DNA of 64,000 bases from positions 248,001 through 312,000 of the forward strand of contig NC_063018.1 in the NCBI RefSeq assembly GCF_020509005.1, written 5' to 3'. Below the pieces are notes generated by a model that was not told the origin of the DNA, did not search any database, and worked only from the letters and a program-made list of their open reading frames with translations. Position numbers and translations under genes: made by a program. Source of the stretch: Fulvia fulva. Its lineage: Eukaryota > Ascomycota > Dothideomycetes > Mycosphaerellales > Mycosphaerellaceae. Shown one piece after another: positions 1-9,929 of this stretch. Every line of letters begins with the position of its first letter. Position 1 is the stretch's first letter.

Positions 1-1
1 C

Positions 2-139
2 GATGTGACAATGAACGTATCATCCCACCCAGCATTCTTCGACACCCAGATTCGCGCATACAACCTCAGCGCAACCAGCGCAACAGCAAGCCCAGTCATT
101 GTCGAGACCACAGCTATCACCGCCTCACCGGAGGCATGA
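2..139 (+). CDS. 3' end of an unidentified gene (partial)
   Basis: An open frame enters from the left edge and ends at a TGA at 137-139, giving the last 45 residues of a protein. The tail is rich in Ser, Thr and Ala (for example SATSATASPVIVETT) and has no motif I recognise. Codon use is like that of the neighbouring genes, with many C-ending codons. The start and all domains lie outside the window. It could also be a chance open frame, so confidence is limited. Confidence 0.4.
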   Translation, partial: DVTMNVSSHPAFFDTQIRAYNLSATSATASPVIVETTAITASPEA

Positions 140-1419
140 CCGGACAGCATATCGACTTATTCACCCCCAATGCCGCTGTTGAAAATGACCACACTCTGCT
201 GCCAGGTAGTTCACATCAAGGGCAGAATTCTCGCGACCGAAGCTTACCAGGAGATCGAGGTGCAGAAGATGGATGTAAGCTTGCCTGCTGTCCTCCGACC
301 CCGTCCGCATGTTGGGATGATGCTGGATTGTGAAAGCTTGCGGTGTTTGAGAGGGCTTGAAACACCAAAGGCGTGGTGGAAAGCGGACCATGGTTCGTTC
401 ATAGTGAGAAAGAATTTTGCTTCTTGATGCTGTGTATTTGGTAGTCGCGGCCAACGCTAGAGTTGTTATGCAATCAGTTCTTCGTTGACACATGGACTCT
501 GCGTTCTGTACAAAGCATGCTCTGGGGAACACAGGCGCCAGCATGCGTCACACCACGTTGCATCCTTGCCAGACATGGTGCGAAAAGCAGCAGAGTTCAC
601 AGGGGATCTTCGACAGAACATGCTTGATTCGCAAAATCCTGGTACACCCTCTTACAAGTTACCACCGATCGTAGGAATACCATGGATTACGAGTTCCAAC
701 ATCGACAGGACTTCCTCGCAGATACAGGCTATCCTTCCGTATCTTGTGAGTCACAGTAGCTCGATAACATTGGCTGCGTTAGCAGCTTACTTCCCCTCGG
801 ACAGGCCTTGCACTTCGTTGCGGCGACAATAGTCTTTCTAGAAGGCTAAAAGAACGCTTGAAGTCGCATGACTCCGCTACACTCTGCTGTATTAGGACCC
901 GATGCTGGGATCCTTACACCTTTGGATTTTGCTATGACAGGGTAGAAGAGGATGTATCTGCCAGCAACTTCTCCTCCACCCCGCCCCCCCGACGCCTTAA
1001 CCCCCCTGCTTTGCGGGCGTTTCTAAGCGTTTCGGTCCCCACTTTGCACTCTTGCCCGAACACTCCAAATCGCACCTCGAGGACCCCCCTATCCTATATT
1101 TCTTAAGCAAGGAGCGACGTACGAGCGGGCCGCAGGCCTAATTCGACGCTCATGTATATGCAAAATGGTAGGGGGGTTATGGGAAATGGGGGAAGAGGGC
1201 ATTGGTGACCAGATCCGACGAGGTATCGAGTGTGTAGTTGTCCATACTCACAAGCGAGATCTATGTCGTTGCCCTCAAAACATGATGGATCTGAGCGCGG
1301 TATTGCAAACCTGGCACGTTGTAATCGCGTCGAGGCCATTCCATTTCCTCTACACCGGGACTTTTTTTCGTGGGTATCGTGCTATGAACAAGCTGCTGTC
1401 GAAGTCAAGGCTTCAGGTC
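140..1419. other. Intergenic region, no gene recognised
   Basis: No frame here has convincing coding character. The region holds the presumed 3' flanks of the left-edge gene and of TSR2, which converge on it. A C-rich stretch lies near 980-1010. I see nothing else. Confidence 0.5.
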
Positions 1420-2061
1420 TCACCTGCCCTTCCTCTTCCCGGCAACCTTCATAAACCCATCATCATCAACCACCGGTTCAACCCTCTCCCTAACCGTCGC
1501 GGGCACCAACCTCGGCGCCTCCTCCGGCTCTCCCATCTCCGCATCATCACCCTCCTCATCCTCAAACCCATCCCACTCCTCATCCTCGCCCAAATCCTGA
1601 TTCACCTCCTGCACCTTAATACTACTCCTCATCTGCCCGCGATTCCTATACCGATGCTCTACCTCCCTCGCGGCGTCCAAGCTCCTCTCCTCCCTCATCC
1701 TCTTCCACACGAGCAAGATCTCCCCAGCGACTTTCACCTCACTCTCATCCTCGACGAAACAGTCGAACTCGTCTTGCATGATTTGGAGGAGGAAGACTTC
1801 CATGTCTTCCTGGTCTGTGCCGGGGCCGTCGGGTTCTTTGCGGGAGTTGAGGAGGTCTGAGATGGCGCCGGCGAACCAGTCGCGTTTGTCGGTGCTCTCG
1901 GGGCCGCCCCAGCCGTTGGAGACGGCGTCGTGGAGGATGGGCCAGAGGGAGAGGAGGTACCAGATGCTGTTGTCGAAGGCGGATTGGAGTTGTTCGGGGG
2001 TGGGAGGGAGGGCGAGGCCGCCGGTCGGTTGGGGGCCCGAGGGCGCTGGGGCAGTTGCCAT
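1420..2061 (-). CDS. TSR2: Pre-rRNA-processing protein TSR2
   Basis: Single-exon gene of 213 residues. TSR2 acts in 20S pre-rRNA processing and escorts ribosomal protein eS26 to the small subunit. An N-terminal helical domain (about residues 20-105) carries the family's WGG signature as GWGGPES. It is followed by a strongly acidic stretch (about 155-180) and the typical basic end DDDGFMKVAGKRKGR. The length matches fungal TSR2. The 1.2 kb upstream is free of recognisable genes and is shared as promoter space with the divergent hydrolase gene. Confidence 0.9.
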   Translation of the reverse strand: MATAPAPSGPQPTGGLALPPTPEQLQSAFDNSIWYLLSLWPILHDAVSNGWGGPESTDKRDWFAGAISDLLNSRKEPDGPGTDQEDMEVFLLQIMQDEFDCFVEDESEVKVAGEILLVWKRMREERSLDAAREVEHRYRNRGQMRSSIKVQEVNQDLGEDEEWDGFEDEEGDDAEMGEPEEAPRLVPATVRERVEPVVDDDGFMKVAGKRKGR

Positions 2062-3310
2062 GATGGGTGGTAAAGGGGTGCTCCTTCCTTGAAGGCTGGT
2101 ATAATTGTACTTTGCGGGCGATTGCGCCTTCCGGGTTTGTCGCCGTTGGTTGTTCTCGATGATTTGGCGATTTTTCCGTGCTTTGTCGTTTGCCGGGTCA
2201 CCGTGTCGTTGGTCTTCGCGTCTTGATGGCGATGAGCACTCGATGGGCTGTTCTAGACGATGGGCCGCGAGTAAGTCTGTAAGCGCGTTGCGATGGCGTG
2301 GTGGATGCCGTTTTGTGTCGTGTGAATGGGCTCCACCAAAAATTATTCGCGTGAAGCTTCGTCAGCCAAGCATTTGAATGTCTGCGCGTGTCCTGGAGAA
2401 ACATGCAGGTCACAGGTGGTGTCGTGCATACAGTCCTGGGCATAGTTTTACACCCCCTGTATTTACGCTAACCTCTTCCGGCTATCCATGTCCATCTCAG
2501 AAGGTGTTGCTACCTTCAATCTCACTATTAAGAATGGGCCAAGCTCACACCTGAGGACATACAACGTATATGCAAGAGTATGCGAGAACGCTGCGAGGCA
2601 GTAATAGCCAACAATGGAGGACACACCAGGTGTTGAGCTACGCCAAGCAGTGGATACATCCTTCCTAATGAGGAAAGGTGGAAGAACAGGGGTTGTAAAA
2701 ACCATGCCCAGGACTGTAATTAGTGCAGATTCAGATTCAAGCAGATGTTGGGTGATGTTGGGTGATGTTTGCAGCAAATGGCAATGAAGGCATCCCAGGA
2801 TTGTGCATCCTTCGCAATGCTCATTCGTGTGACTTGCGCCTGCGTGTTGCTTTGGAGCTCAGCGGTACGTCGGACGGGAGTACTTTGTCGTTGACGTTAA
2901 GGTTTGGTAGTGAGATGGAGCCGATGGAGGTATTTGGCCCATACGACTCGACTCCTGAATGCGGGCTCAAACATCTTGCTGCACGCCTCATACACCACGC
3001 CGACCTGGATCTTGTGTTTCAGCATATGCAGGTACCACTTGCCACACCCTGATCTTGTACTGCACTGCCAACTCGAACTTGCATGGAGCCGTCGTGAGCC
3101 GCCTCCTACGCGTTACAGGAAGCAAGGCAGAGGGAGCATCTATTAGCAATGGACTTGTGAGAGGACACAATTGGGACAACAGCACGATGCGACTCCTTTG
3201 ACACGATCGACGATAACCAGCATCAGCATGAGCATGAGCATTGGAAGCAGCAACACTACTCCCACCTTGTAATACTACACTGCGCAGCAGCATAGGACAC
3301 GGCCGGCACC
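2062..3310. other. Divergent promoter region between TSR2 and the hydrolase
   Basis: Non-coding stretch of 1.25 kb between two divergent genes. Short open frames occur on both strands, but none shows conserved motifs or fungal-type codon bias. A near-direct repeat of TTGGGTGATG sits at 2747-2767. Confidence 0.45.
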
Positions 3311-6300
3311 ATGCCCTTCACCACATTTGGCGTCGCGACAGCCGTTACGCCTTCAGTGATCGAGACCTACTTCTCACATTTCCTTAATAGAGGTCCTCTC
3401 AAGCAAAAGCCGACTGCACACATATCCTACCACGAAGGACTGCGCCTGATCCGACAGTTCCTCGACTACAGCGCGAAACATCCCGTGGAAGACTTGCAAT
3501 CTTTCACTGCACAATGGGTACCAGTACCGACCTGGGTCAAGACTCAGGATGTCGAGATCCCTCCGCAGTTCCTTACGCGCTCTGCGAATGTCATCCGGAA
3601 ACAGCTAGGTCCGAATGGAATCGAGCGCGTGGGAGGAGAGAAGTGGTGGCAGTGGAGGCGGAGTGAAGCTCCACTACACGCAGAATGGATCGAGATGAAG
3701 AAGGACTACAATGAGCGGAAACGAATGGGCATCAAATGCGATCGCGTCATACTGTACATCCATGGTGGTGCCTACTACTTTGGATCAGTGGACGAACATC
3801 GGTACCAGATGCAACGCCATGCGCGAAAGCTGAAGGCGAGAGTCCTAGCTCCGCGATACAGGCTTGCACCACAATTTCCATTTCCATGTGGCCTCTACGA
3901 CTGCATAGCTACCTACTTCTACCTCCTGGAGCACTTCGAGCCGAGCCAGATTCTTTTTGCAGGCGATTCGGCTGGCGGAGGCATGGTGCTGAGCTTGCTG
4001 GTGACTTTACGAGATCAGGGATGTCCTTTACCAGCTGGCACCATACTGCTATCTCCTTGGGTTGACCTCACCCACTCTTTCCCATCCACTGCCGGCGACG
4101 GCACGGGCGACTATATACCACCTCATGGCTTCCACCACAAACCTTCCATGACATGGCCGCCTCCACCGCAGACCGAAGAGAAGGCTAACAAACTGGCCAA
4201 GAAGTTCACACAACCCATAGAACAGCCGTTCGAAGTCGTGGAGCTTCCCGCTGACATGGGGACTGGACCGGCGACGGGTAATGCTAGTCGAGGCAACTTT
4301 GGCAGAGAGAAGAAGCCGCAGCCAAACCTCAACCAGCTGCCTGGGATGGGCGAACGTCTCGAGATCAACATCGACGGCAAGCTGCTGGTGCTGAAAGAGC
4401 AGATTCAGCTGTATGCTAAGAACGACTTACTGACGCACCCACTCGTATCGCCTGTACAGCAACCATCGCTTGGTGGCCTTCCCCCAATGCTTATCCAGGT
4501 CGGAGGTGGGGAGCTTCTGCGAGATGAGCAGATCTACCTTGCCCACAAAGCAGCAAATCCTAGACGGTACGTCCCCAGCGAAGCGATCATGGAGGAGTAC
4601 GACCCACAGCGAATCGTTCTCAACCAATACCCTCCGACGGATGTACAGCTCCAAGTCTGGGAAGATCTCTGCCATGTCCCCCACACGTTGTCCTTCACTC
4701 GACCTGCAAAGTACATGTATAGGTCCGTGGCGCAGTTCGGTGCTTGGGCTTTGGCGCGCGCTCAGCACAAGGGGATCGAGATCCTGGACGACGACGCCAT
4801 CTCCATCATTAGTAACAAGTCTGATGGCACATGCGCAACAGAAGGCACTGATGCTTCAGGCGCGGAGCGACAGAGTGAATATGGCAGCATTGGAGCCGAT
4901 GGTGTCACCTCTTCGCAATTTAAGTTGTCCTCTGTTGGTGCAGTGGGCAAGGCTGGCGACGAATTACCGCCATTTGTCGACCACATGATCCGTCAGCGCG
5001 TCAACCGGCACGGTGTTATTTACCCTCTCCCACACGAATCGAACATCGCAAGCTTGCACCTGGACCCTTCCACCATCGGTACCATCAAGGTCGGTCCTGT
5101 TCGAAAGTGGCTTGCAAAGAGAACGGAGAGTGAACAGAAGTTTGCGAACGACTACAAGAAACTGCTCAAGAAGCGGGCGAAAGAGCTGAAAGAAGGCTAT
5201 GATCCTATCGAGACGGGCGAGAATCCGCCGCCCACCGCGTTGTATCTGCGAAGAAAACGAGATGTTGCCCCGGAGGAGAAGAAGAAAAGCAAGAGCTGGG
5301 GTCTGGCAATGTGGAGTGGTTGGGGCAGCTCTCACGATGAAAGCACCATACAACGTGAAGAGAAGGCACTCGATGACAAGTCAATTCAAGACGACAGGCC
5401 AGCAAGCACGGCGCCGAGCACTGCAACCCAGCGTGGAGCCAGCAGCGTTGAGACTGAGCGAGGTCTAGACCACAACACGAGCGACCCCACCACGAAGCAA
5501 CAAACTGTTCCCGGCAACGACGGCACGGTTGATGCTGAGACTACGGCACAACGCAGGAGGTCGAGCGCAAGTGTGCTTTCGGCGATAGCACCATGGTCGA
5601 AGGGCCCGGACCTTCGGCCTCGCAGTCCTTATCGACAGGTGAAAGACGTTGGCCAAACAGAGGTTGAAAGAAGCTCTGCTGTGTCGCCGACACTCAGTCC
5701 TACCAGTCCAGTGCATGGTGGCACACGATGGGACAGTAGTCGGCGATCAAGCCAGGCTTCAAGCATTTTCAAGTTTGCTACACGGCCTCTTAGCGTCGCC
5801 GGCCCGGTTGCCTCGAGTGCGACAAAGAGTCAGCTCCAAACCATCCATACGCCAGCTTCGCCGACTTCGAATGCCATCGCCCCAAGCGCCTCCGACACAG
5901 GCAAAGATGCGGTCAAGGTCCCCGGCACAGATGCGACCTATCTCAACCCGGATGGGAACAGGCCGCATAATGGTGTCGTAGCTTATCCGTTCAAGCTACG
6001 AAGTGCTCAGAACGTGCCGCGTCAGCCATCGCCGAATCCTTCCACCATGACATTGGACAGCAATGTGGACGGCAGCGACAATGCTACCGAACGCAACGGT
6101 TCGCTCACGTATGCTGACGCACCACGACCAGGGAGCACGATTCTGGACCACTACTTTCCACCAAACGTTGATCAGCTAATGCACGCCAAAGACGGCGAGT
6201 CTGTGGGGCAATCGGCGGAGAGGCAGGGTCTTGAAACATCCACGACTGCCGATAACGTGCCGATCACGGGTGGCGTGTCTCAAGATGCATTGAACACATT

Positions 6301-7597
6301 CCAAAGCAATATATCTGGTGGTCGACCTGTCAGTGTGCTCTCTGACACACCGCTTTTCAAGCACTTGAAGTCGCCTGAAGAAGATCCTGTCAGCCCACTC
6401 TCCGAAGCAGCCATTTCTCCACTCGAAGCCAGTTCCGCGACCTCGGCCGACCCTGCATCGAAGCCTCGATACAAGCAATACAAACCCACGAGAGACTCAA
6501 GGCTGGGACTTCTGGGCGGAGACGGCATGCCATTGTCTGCATTTCCAACACCAGACCAGAAAGAAATCGGCATGGCCATCACCGACTCGGCACCAAAACC
6601 AGCTCCGTTCAAGATCCGCAACCCAGTCTTCGATCCTCGAGCGGTACCTGAGCAAGTGCCTGAGCATGCAGCTGTACAGCAAGTCCAACCCGAAGCGAAC
6701 GCTGAAGCTTCGAAGCCCGCACCTTTCAAGATGAGGCACACCATCTACGACTCAAAGGTCGCTCCACCAGGCAGCAAGCATGCCGACGAGCAAACGCCAG
6801 CTGTCCCAGCCAGCAATGGTCGTGCCGCCACGGGCTCTGCAAATGCTACTAAACGAGAGGTAACGCCATCAGAATCATTATCTACATCCCTCCCAGCTGC
6901 TCCAGTCCAGCTGTCGCCAATCACACCAATCTCGCCTTTGGTACCACTGCACGAAGAGAAAGAGGCTGTCATGGCCACAAGCGATATAGCTCCTACCTTT
7001 ATTGAACCACCGGCAAATACTAACATCACGTTCCCTACAGTCAGCAGCTCCAACGCACGCCCAGTAGCTGATCCGCGATCGACTGAGGACCCTCCAGCGC
7101 CACCGCCGAAGGACAAGCATACTGCTCTGCCACAGCTACGCTCGAACCCCAGCAGCGCTAGTATGAATGGAGGGTATTCTCTCGTACCAGCTCTTCGATC
7201 GAAGCCGAGTAATGCCAGCATCAACGCCTCCAGCCCAATCGCGAACTTACGCTCCTCGCCCAGCCAGGCCAGTATGCGGGATGGCAGCATGTCCAGTATG
7301 AGCAACCGAAACGAACGGAACGGCAGCGTGTCTGGAAGCATAAAACGGAAACAGATTGTACCAAAGAGCAAATTCGCTGCTGATCCTGATCGGACCATGA
7401 CGGCTCTCGAGGCTGCTGGACTTGCGCCTGCACCCAAGGCGCCCAAGCCGAAGAAGGAGAAGAAGGACTCGAAGAAGGATAAAAGCTCTACGGGTCTTCT
7501 AGGCAAGCTGAGTTTTGAGAGGAAGGGCAGTGTGCCGAGTATCGAGGAGCAGGTGCAGAAGGGGTATCTTTCGGAGTTGCAGGGTGGGAAGTTCTAG
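3311..7597 (+). CDS. Alpha/beta-hydrolase (hormone-sensitive-lipase type) with a very long disordered tail
   Basis: Single-exon gene of 1428 residues with a good start context (CACCATGCC). The N-terminal 480 residues form an alpha/beta-hydrolase-3 domain. It has the oxyanion-hole motif HGGAYYFGS near residue 150 and the nucleophile elbow GDSAGGG near 218. The probable acid Asp lies in GGGELLRD near 402 and the probable His in DLCHVPHTL near 452. The remaining roughly 950 residues are low complexity, rich in Ser, Pro, Ala and Lys. This tail holds two copies of a KPAPFK-M/I-R motif (near 1095 and 1140) and LRSNPSSAS-like repeats near the end, before a Lys-rich stretch. Family knowledge supports esterase or lipase activity on acyl esters; the substrate is unknown. 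The tail may be a regulatory or scaffold region. Confidence 0.85.
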   Translation: MPFTTFGVATAVTPSVIETYFSHFLNRGPLKQKPTAHISYHEGLRLIRQFLDYSAKHPVEDLQSFTAQWVPVPTWVKTQDVEIPPQFLTRSANVIRKQLGPNGIERVGGEKWWQWRRSEAPLHAEWIEMKKDYNERKRMGIKCDRVILYIHGGAYYFGSVDEHRYQMQRHARKLKARVLAPRYRLAPQFPFPCGLYDCIATYFYLLEHFEPSQILFAGDSAGGGMVLSLLVTLRDQGCPLPAGTILLSPWVDLTHSFPSTAGDGTGDYIPPHGFHHKPSMTWPPPPQTEEKANKLAKKFTQPIEQPFEVVELPADMGTGPATGNASRGNFGREKKPQPNLNQLPGMGERLEINIDGKLLVLKEQIQLYAKNDLLTHPLVSPVQQPSLGGLPPMLIQVGGGELLRDEQIYLAHKAANPRRYVPSEAIMEEYDPQRIVLNQYPPTDVQLQVWEDLCHVPHTLSFTRPAKYMYRSVAQFGAWALARAQHKGIEILDDDAISIISNKSDGTCATEGTDASGAERQSEYGSIGADGVTSSQFKLSSVGAVGKAGDELPPFVDHMIRQRVNRHGVIYPLPHESNIASLHLDPSTIGTIKVGPVRKWLAKRTESEQKFANDYKKLLKKRAKELKEGYDPIETGENPPPTALYLRRKRDVAPEEKKKSKSWGLAMWSGWGSSHDESTIQREEKALDDKSIQDDRPASTAPSTATQRGASSVETERGLDHNTSDPTTKQQTVPGNDGTVDAETTAQRRRSSASVLSAIAPWSKGPDLRPRSPYRQVKDVGQTEVERSSAVSPTLSPTSPVHGGTRWDSSRRSSQASSIFKFATRPLSVAGPVASSATKSQLQTIHTPASPTSNAIAPSASDTGKDAVKVPGTDATYLNPDGNRPHNGVVAYPFKLRSAQNVPRQPSPNPSTMTLDSNVDGSDNATERNGSLTYADAPRPGSTILDHYFPPNVDQLMHAKDGESVGQSAERQGLETSTTADNVPITGGVSQDALNTFQSNISGGRPVSVLSDTPLFKHLKSPEEDPVSPLSEAAISPLEASSATSADPASKPRYKQYKPTRDSRLGLLGGDGMPLSAFPTPDQKEIGMAITDSAPKPAPFKIRNPVFDPRAVPEQVPEHAAVQQVQPEANAEASKPAPFKMRHTIYDSKVAPPGSKHADEQTPAVPASNGRAATGSANATKREVTPSESLSTSLPAAPVQLSPITPISPLVPLHEEKEAVMATSDIAPTFIEPPANTNITFPTVSSSNARPVADPRSTEDPPAPPPKDKHTALPQLRSNPSSASMNGGYSLVPALRSKPSNASINASSPIANLRSSPSQASMRDGSMSSMSNRNERNGSVSGSIKRKQIVPKSKFAADPDRTMTALEAAGLAPAPKAPKPKKEKKDSKKDKSSTGLLGKLSFERKGSVPSIEEQVQKGYLSELQGGKF

Positions 7598-7882
7598 AAA
7601 AGCTCCGCGTGAGAGGATCGACAGCACCGACGCCCGGGATTTCCTTGATCAGCATATGTCATGGCTATTCGAATCCAGATATCAACTCTTTCCAGCGTGG
7701 GCGTTTCTTTGGATCTCAGCATTGAGCCAGGCCGGTCGGCTTTCTCCTTGGTTGGTTGGTTTTGCATAGGATATGTATCGTATGTCGAGATATGTACAGT
7801 TGCATCTTACATTACTAGCTGACAATATGATCCATCTCATCAGGTGCTCGTGTATAAGTCTCATACAAGGTCGTCATCAAGC

Positions 7883-8033
7883 AAAAAATCCCAAACAATC
7901 ACCTCCGTCCCGCGGGCTCGACAGTCACCGGTGGTCAGTTCGATAAATGCCTACATGGACATAGATCGAGTCGACTCCGTGTCCGCTTCCATCAGTATAT
8001 TGCTGATTGCGCCACTGAGGCGGAGGTGGTTGT
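7883..8033 (-). ncRNA. Candidate structured RNA, unit 1
   Basis: Stem arms 7895-7909 and 8019-8033 pair over 15 positions, two of them T-G in plus-strand terms. The inner hairpin is ATCAG/CTGAT at 7991-8007. On the minus strand the unit ends in T6 (plus-strand A6 at 7883-7888). A TATA-like box on the minus strand lies at 8057-8067, 24 bp before the stem. It is followed upstream by a CT/GA repeat (8064-8080). In this unit the wobble pairs favour the plus strand, unlike most others. Confidence 0.6.
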
Positions 8034-8149
8034 CGGAGGTAGAGAGGGCTGGGGGGTATGTGTAGCTCTCTCTCTCTCTACTTGTGTGTGCTGAAAAGAG
8101 ATGGGTTCGGCCAGAGTTGGACGGTCGTGGAGAAGTATAGCATTGGAGC

Positions 8150-8283
8150 AAAAAGATCAAAACAATCACCCCCGTCTCGATAGCAGGAATGCACCAGCAC
8201 GAGGTCTCTGCTATGCAATGATTGCTTGACACCCCGCGATAGCCAATGCACATTGATTGCGCCATCGAGGCGGAGATGAGTGT
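8150..8283 (-). ncRNA. Candidate structured RNA, unit 2
   Basis: Stem arms 8162-8180 and 8265-8283. The inner part (TCGAGGCGGAG with its partner) pairs well; three positions near the base are non-canonical on the plus strand, and two of these become G-U pairs on the minus strand. The inner hairpin is around 8243-8256 (CCAATG/CATTG). The T5 run corresponds to plus-strand A5 at 8150-8154. The TATA-like box is at 8308-8317, 25 bp from the stem. At 122 nt between stem ends, this is the shortest unit. Confidence 0.6.
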
Positions 8284-8408
8284 CGAGAGTCACGCGGTCT
8301 GGTGACGATATCTAGCTTTGCCCTGGGGGTTGATGGGAACATGAAATCTCTGGGGGTTTGAGGGTGGTAGAGATGGTAGGGAAATGGAGGCAAGGTTGGA
8401 GCGGAAGC

Positions 8409-8560
8409 AAAAATTATAGGAACGATCACTTCCGTCTCGAAGGCGCCATAAGAAGTGAAGAAGAGAAGCAAGAGCAACGACTGGTCATCGTTGACCGCTT
8501 TTTCTTCCACCTGGCGGTTTGAGTCAATACTGACTTTGCCATCGGGGCGGAGGTGATTGT
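8409..8560 (-). ncRNA. Candidate structured RNA, unit 3
   Basis: Stem arms 8422-8440 and 8542-8560 pair at all 19 positions, counting four G-T wobbles on the plus strand; these would be A-C mismatches on the minus strand. The inner hairpin AGTCA/TGACT is at 8522-8535. The T5 run corresponds to A5 at 8409-8413. The TATA-like box is at 8583-8593, 22 bp from the stem. Confidence 0.6.
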
Positions 8561-8676
8561 CGAGGAGGTGGATTTGATGAGGTATGTGTAGGGCATCATC
8601 GCTGTTGGATGCTAGACCTTTGACGGCTCGGAGTAAAAAGTAAAATAATATGGTCAACAAGGACAGGCAAAGGAGC

Positions 8677-8823
8677 AAAAAGAATAGAACAATCACCTTC
8701 GTCCAGCTGGCTGGAAATCAGCGCCGCCACCTACAGCTGCGCTCAGCTGTATGAGAGGCGGCGCATTGTACGTCTGACCAATCAATGTCGCATTGATTGA
8801 GTTACCCAGGCGAAGACGATCGT
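8677..8823 (-). ncRNA. Candidate structured RNA, unit 4
   Basis: Stem arms start at 8689 and end at 8823. Here the core has changed to CTTCG on one side and CGAAG on the other, compared with CTCCG/CGGAG in units 1 and 3: a two-sided change that keeps pairing. The inner hairpin is the best in the family, a perfect 9-bp stem with a 3-nt loop at 8779-8799. The T5 run corresponds to A5 at 8677-8681. The TATA-like box is at 8848-8858. Confidence 0.65.
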
Positions 8824-8939
8824 CGAAGCAATCGAAAGCTGGGTGGCATGTAAAGCTTCAATGGGTGACGGAGTGCATGGGATAGCCGCAAGGCCACACA
8901 AGATAGAGGCAGCGACTTGACCATGTGCAACTCAGGGGC

Positions 8940-9088
8940 AAAAAGAAGAAAACGATCGCCTTCGTCCCAGCGGCCGTATGTCTTAGAAAGATATACTCGA
9001 TGTTTGGCAATCATCGAAGATGCCTTCCTAGAGATACCACCAGGAGCCAGTGCGGTACTGACTGCGCCACTGAGGCGAAGACGACCGT
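8940..9088 (-). ncRNA. Candidate structured RNA, unit 5
   Basis: Stem arms 8952-8970 and 9070-9088. Compared with unit 4, two positions that face C on the other arm have changed from A to G, restoring G-C pairs. The inner hairpin AGTCAGT/ACTGGCT (minus strand) lies at 9045-9063 with a 5-nt loop. The T5 run corresponds to A5 at 8940-8944. The TATA-like box (ATGTATAG on plus) is at 9113-9123. Confidence 0.65.
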
Positions 9089-9181
9089 CGACAGCTACGA
9101 GTTTCCGCTGGAATGTATAGATCAGCATACCCCAAGGTGCAAGTAAAATTGACGAGACTCAAAATCCTCCTGAGTAATGGC

Positions 9182-9347
9182 AAAAGAAAGAAAGAACAAA
9201 ACAATCACCACCGCCTCCATGGGATCACAGACACAAGGAAGGACCAGCTGGATACTAGAAGGAAGCATCGGAGCGCGTCTCTAATGATGATGAGATTTGA
9301 GCGAAGAGGTAATCCATTGAATGGGCCACAGAGTCGGAGATGACTGT
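9182..9347 (-). ncRNA. Candidate structured RNA, unit 6 (most diverged of the array)
   Basis: Stem arms 9201-9222 and 9326-9347 pair less well than in the others, with at least two true mismatches on either strand. The small inner hairpin CCATT/AATGG is at about 9314-9324. The T run is only T4 (A4 at 9182-9185), with further A-rich sequence up to 9201. A TATATGG-like element at 9372-9380 lies about 25 bp from the stem. This copy may be decaying. Confidence 0.5.
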
Positions 9348-9455
9348 CGATGGTTTGATGATGTGTCCAGATTATATGGCTTGGGTGTGCGCAACGGGCA
9401 TATGAAAGGCACAAGACTTGCCTTAGTATCATTCTGGCGAGGAAGTGGAATGTGC

Positions 9456-9602
9456 AAAAAGAACAACCACCTCCCACTCGATGGTTGCTATTTCAAGCCG
9501 TCCCAGCTAATGCTAGAGAGCATTAAGGGGAAGCCGAACGTCGGAGCATGAGTCGTCGACCTGCTTCCAGATTGACTACATCATCGAGCCGGAGACGATT
9601 GT
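9456..9602 (-). ncRNA. Candidate structured RNA, unit 7
   Basis: Stem arms 9463-9484 and 9581-9602. Read as minus-strand RNA, about 20 of 22 positions pair when G-U is allowed; on the plus strand five or more are mismatched, so this unit supports minus-strand transcription. The loop contains a further hairpin AATGCT/AGCATT near 9510-9525. The T5 run corresponds to A5 at 9456-9460. The TATA-like box TATGTATAGCT (plus) is at 9626-9636. Confidence 0.7.
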
Positions 9603-9778
9603 CGAGGTGTCGATGTTTTGGTTTGTATGTATAGCTGCTACAAGCCCGGGATGACATGTGATGCGTACACAGCTTAGTGTAGTAGTTTGTATCCGATGCC
9701 AGATCAACCAATGTATGCGTCTCTACCGAGCCCACACATGGAAGGTAGACAGTATTGCCTTTAAGAAGCACAAGATGC

Positions 9779-9929
9779 AAAAAGAACAACCACCTTCGGC
9801 CCGATGATACCCAGCACTTCATCGCCCACCGCCGATGCTATGCAAGCATTGGGGGCAGGTATGGGTGCCAGGCAAACAGGAGCCGATCTGCTTTAAGATT
9901 GACTGCACCATCGAGCCGAAGACGGTTGT
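9779..9929 (-). ncRNA. Candidate structured RNA, unit 8 (best stem)
   Basis: Stem arms 9786-9808 and 9907-9929. As minus-strand RNA all 22-23 positions pair, with several G-U pairs; as plus-strand RNA four would be A-C mismatches. The inner hairpin AUCU/AGAU shows a one-base two-sided difference from unit 7. The T5 run corresponds to A5 at 9779-9783. The TATA-like box CATGTATAGCT (plus) is at 9954-9964. Flanks beyond the box resemble those of unit 7, so the two are probably a recent duplication. Confidence 0.7.

Noticed and set aside
6745..7506. 253-codon minus-strand frame inside the hydrolase gene
   Set aside because: Antisense shadow of a gene with strong codon bias; the composition is low complexity and no motif is visible.
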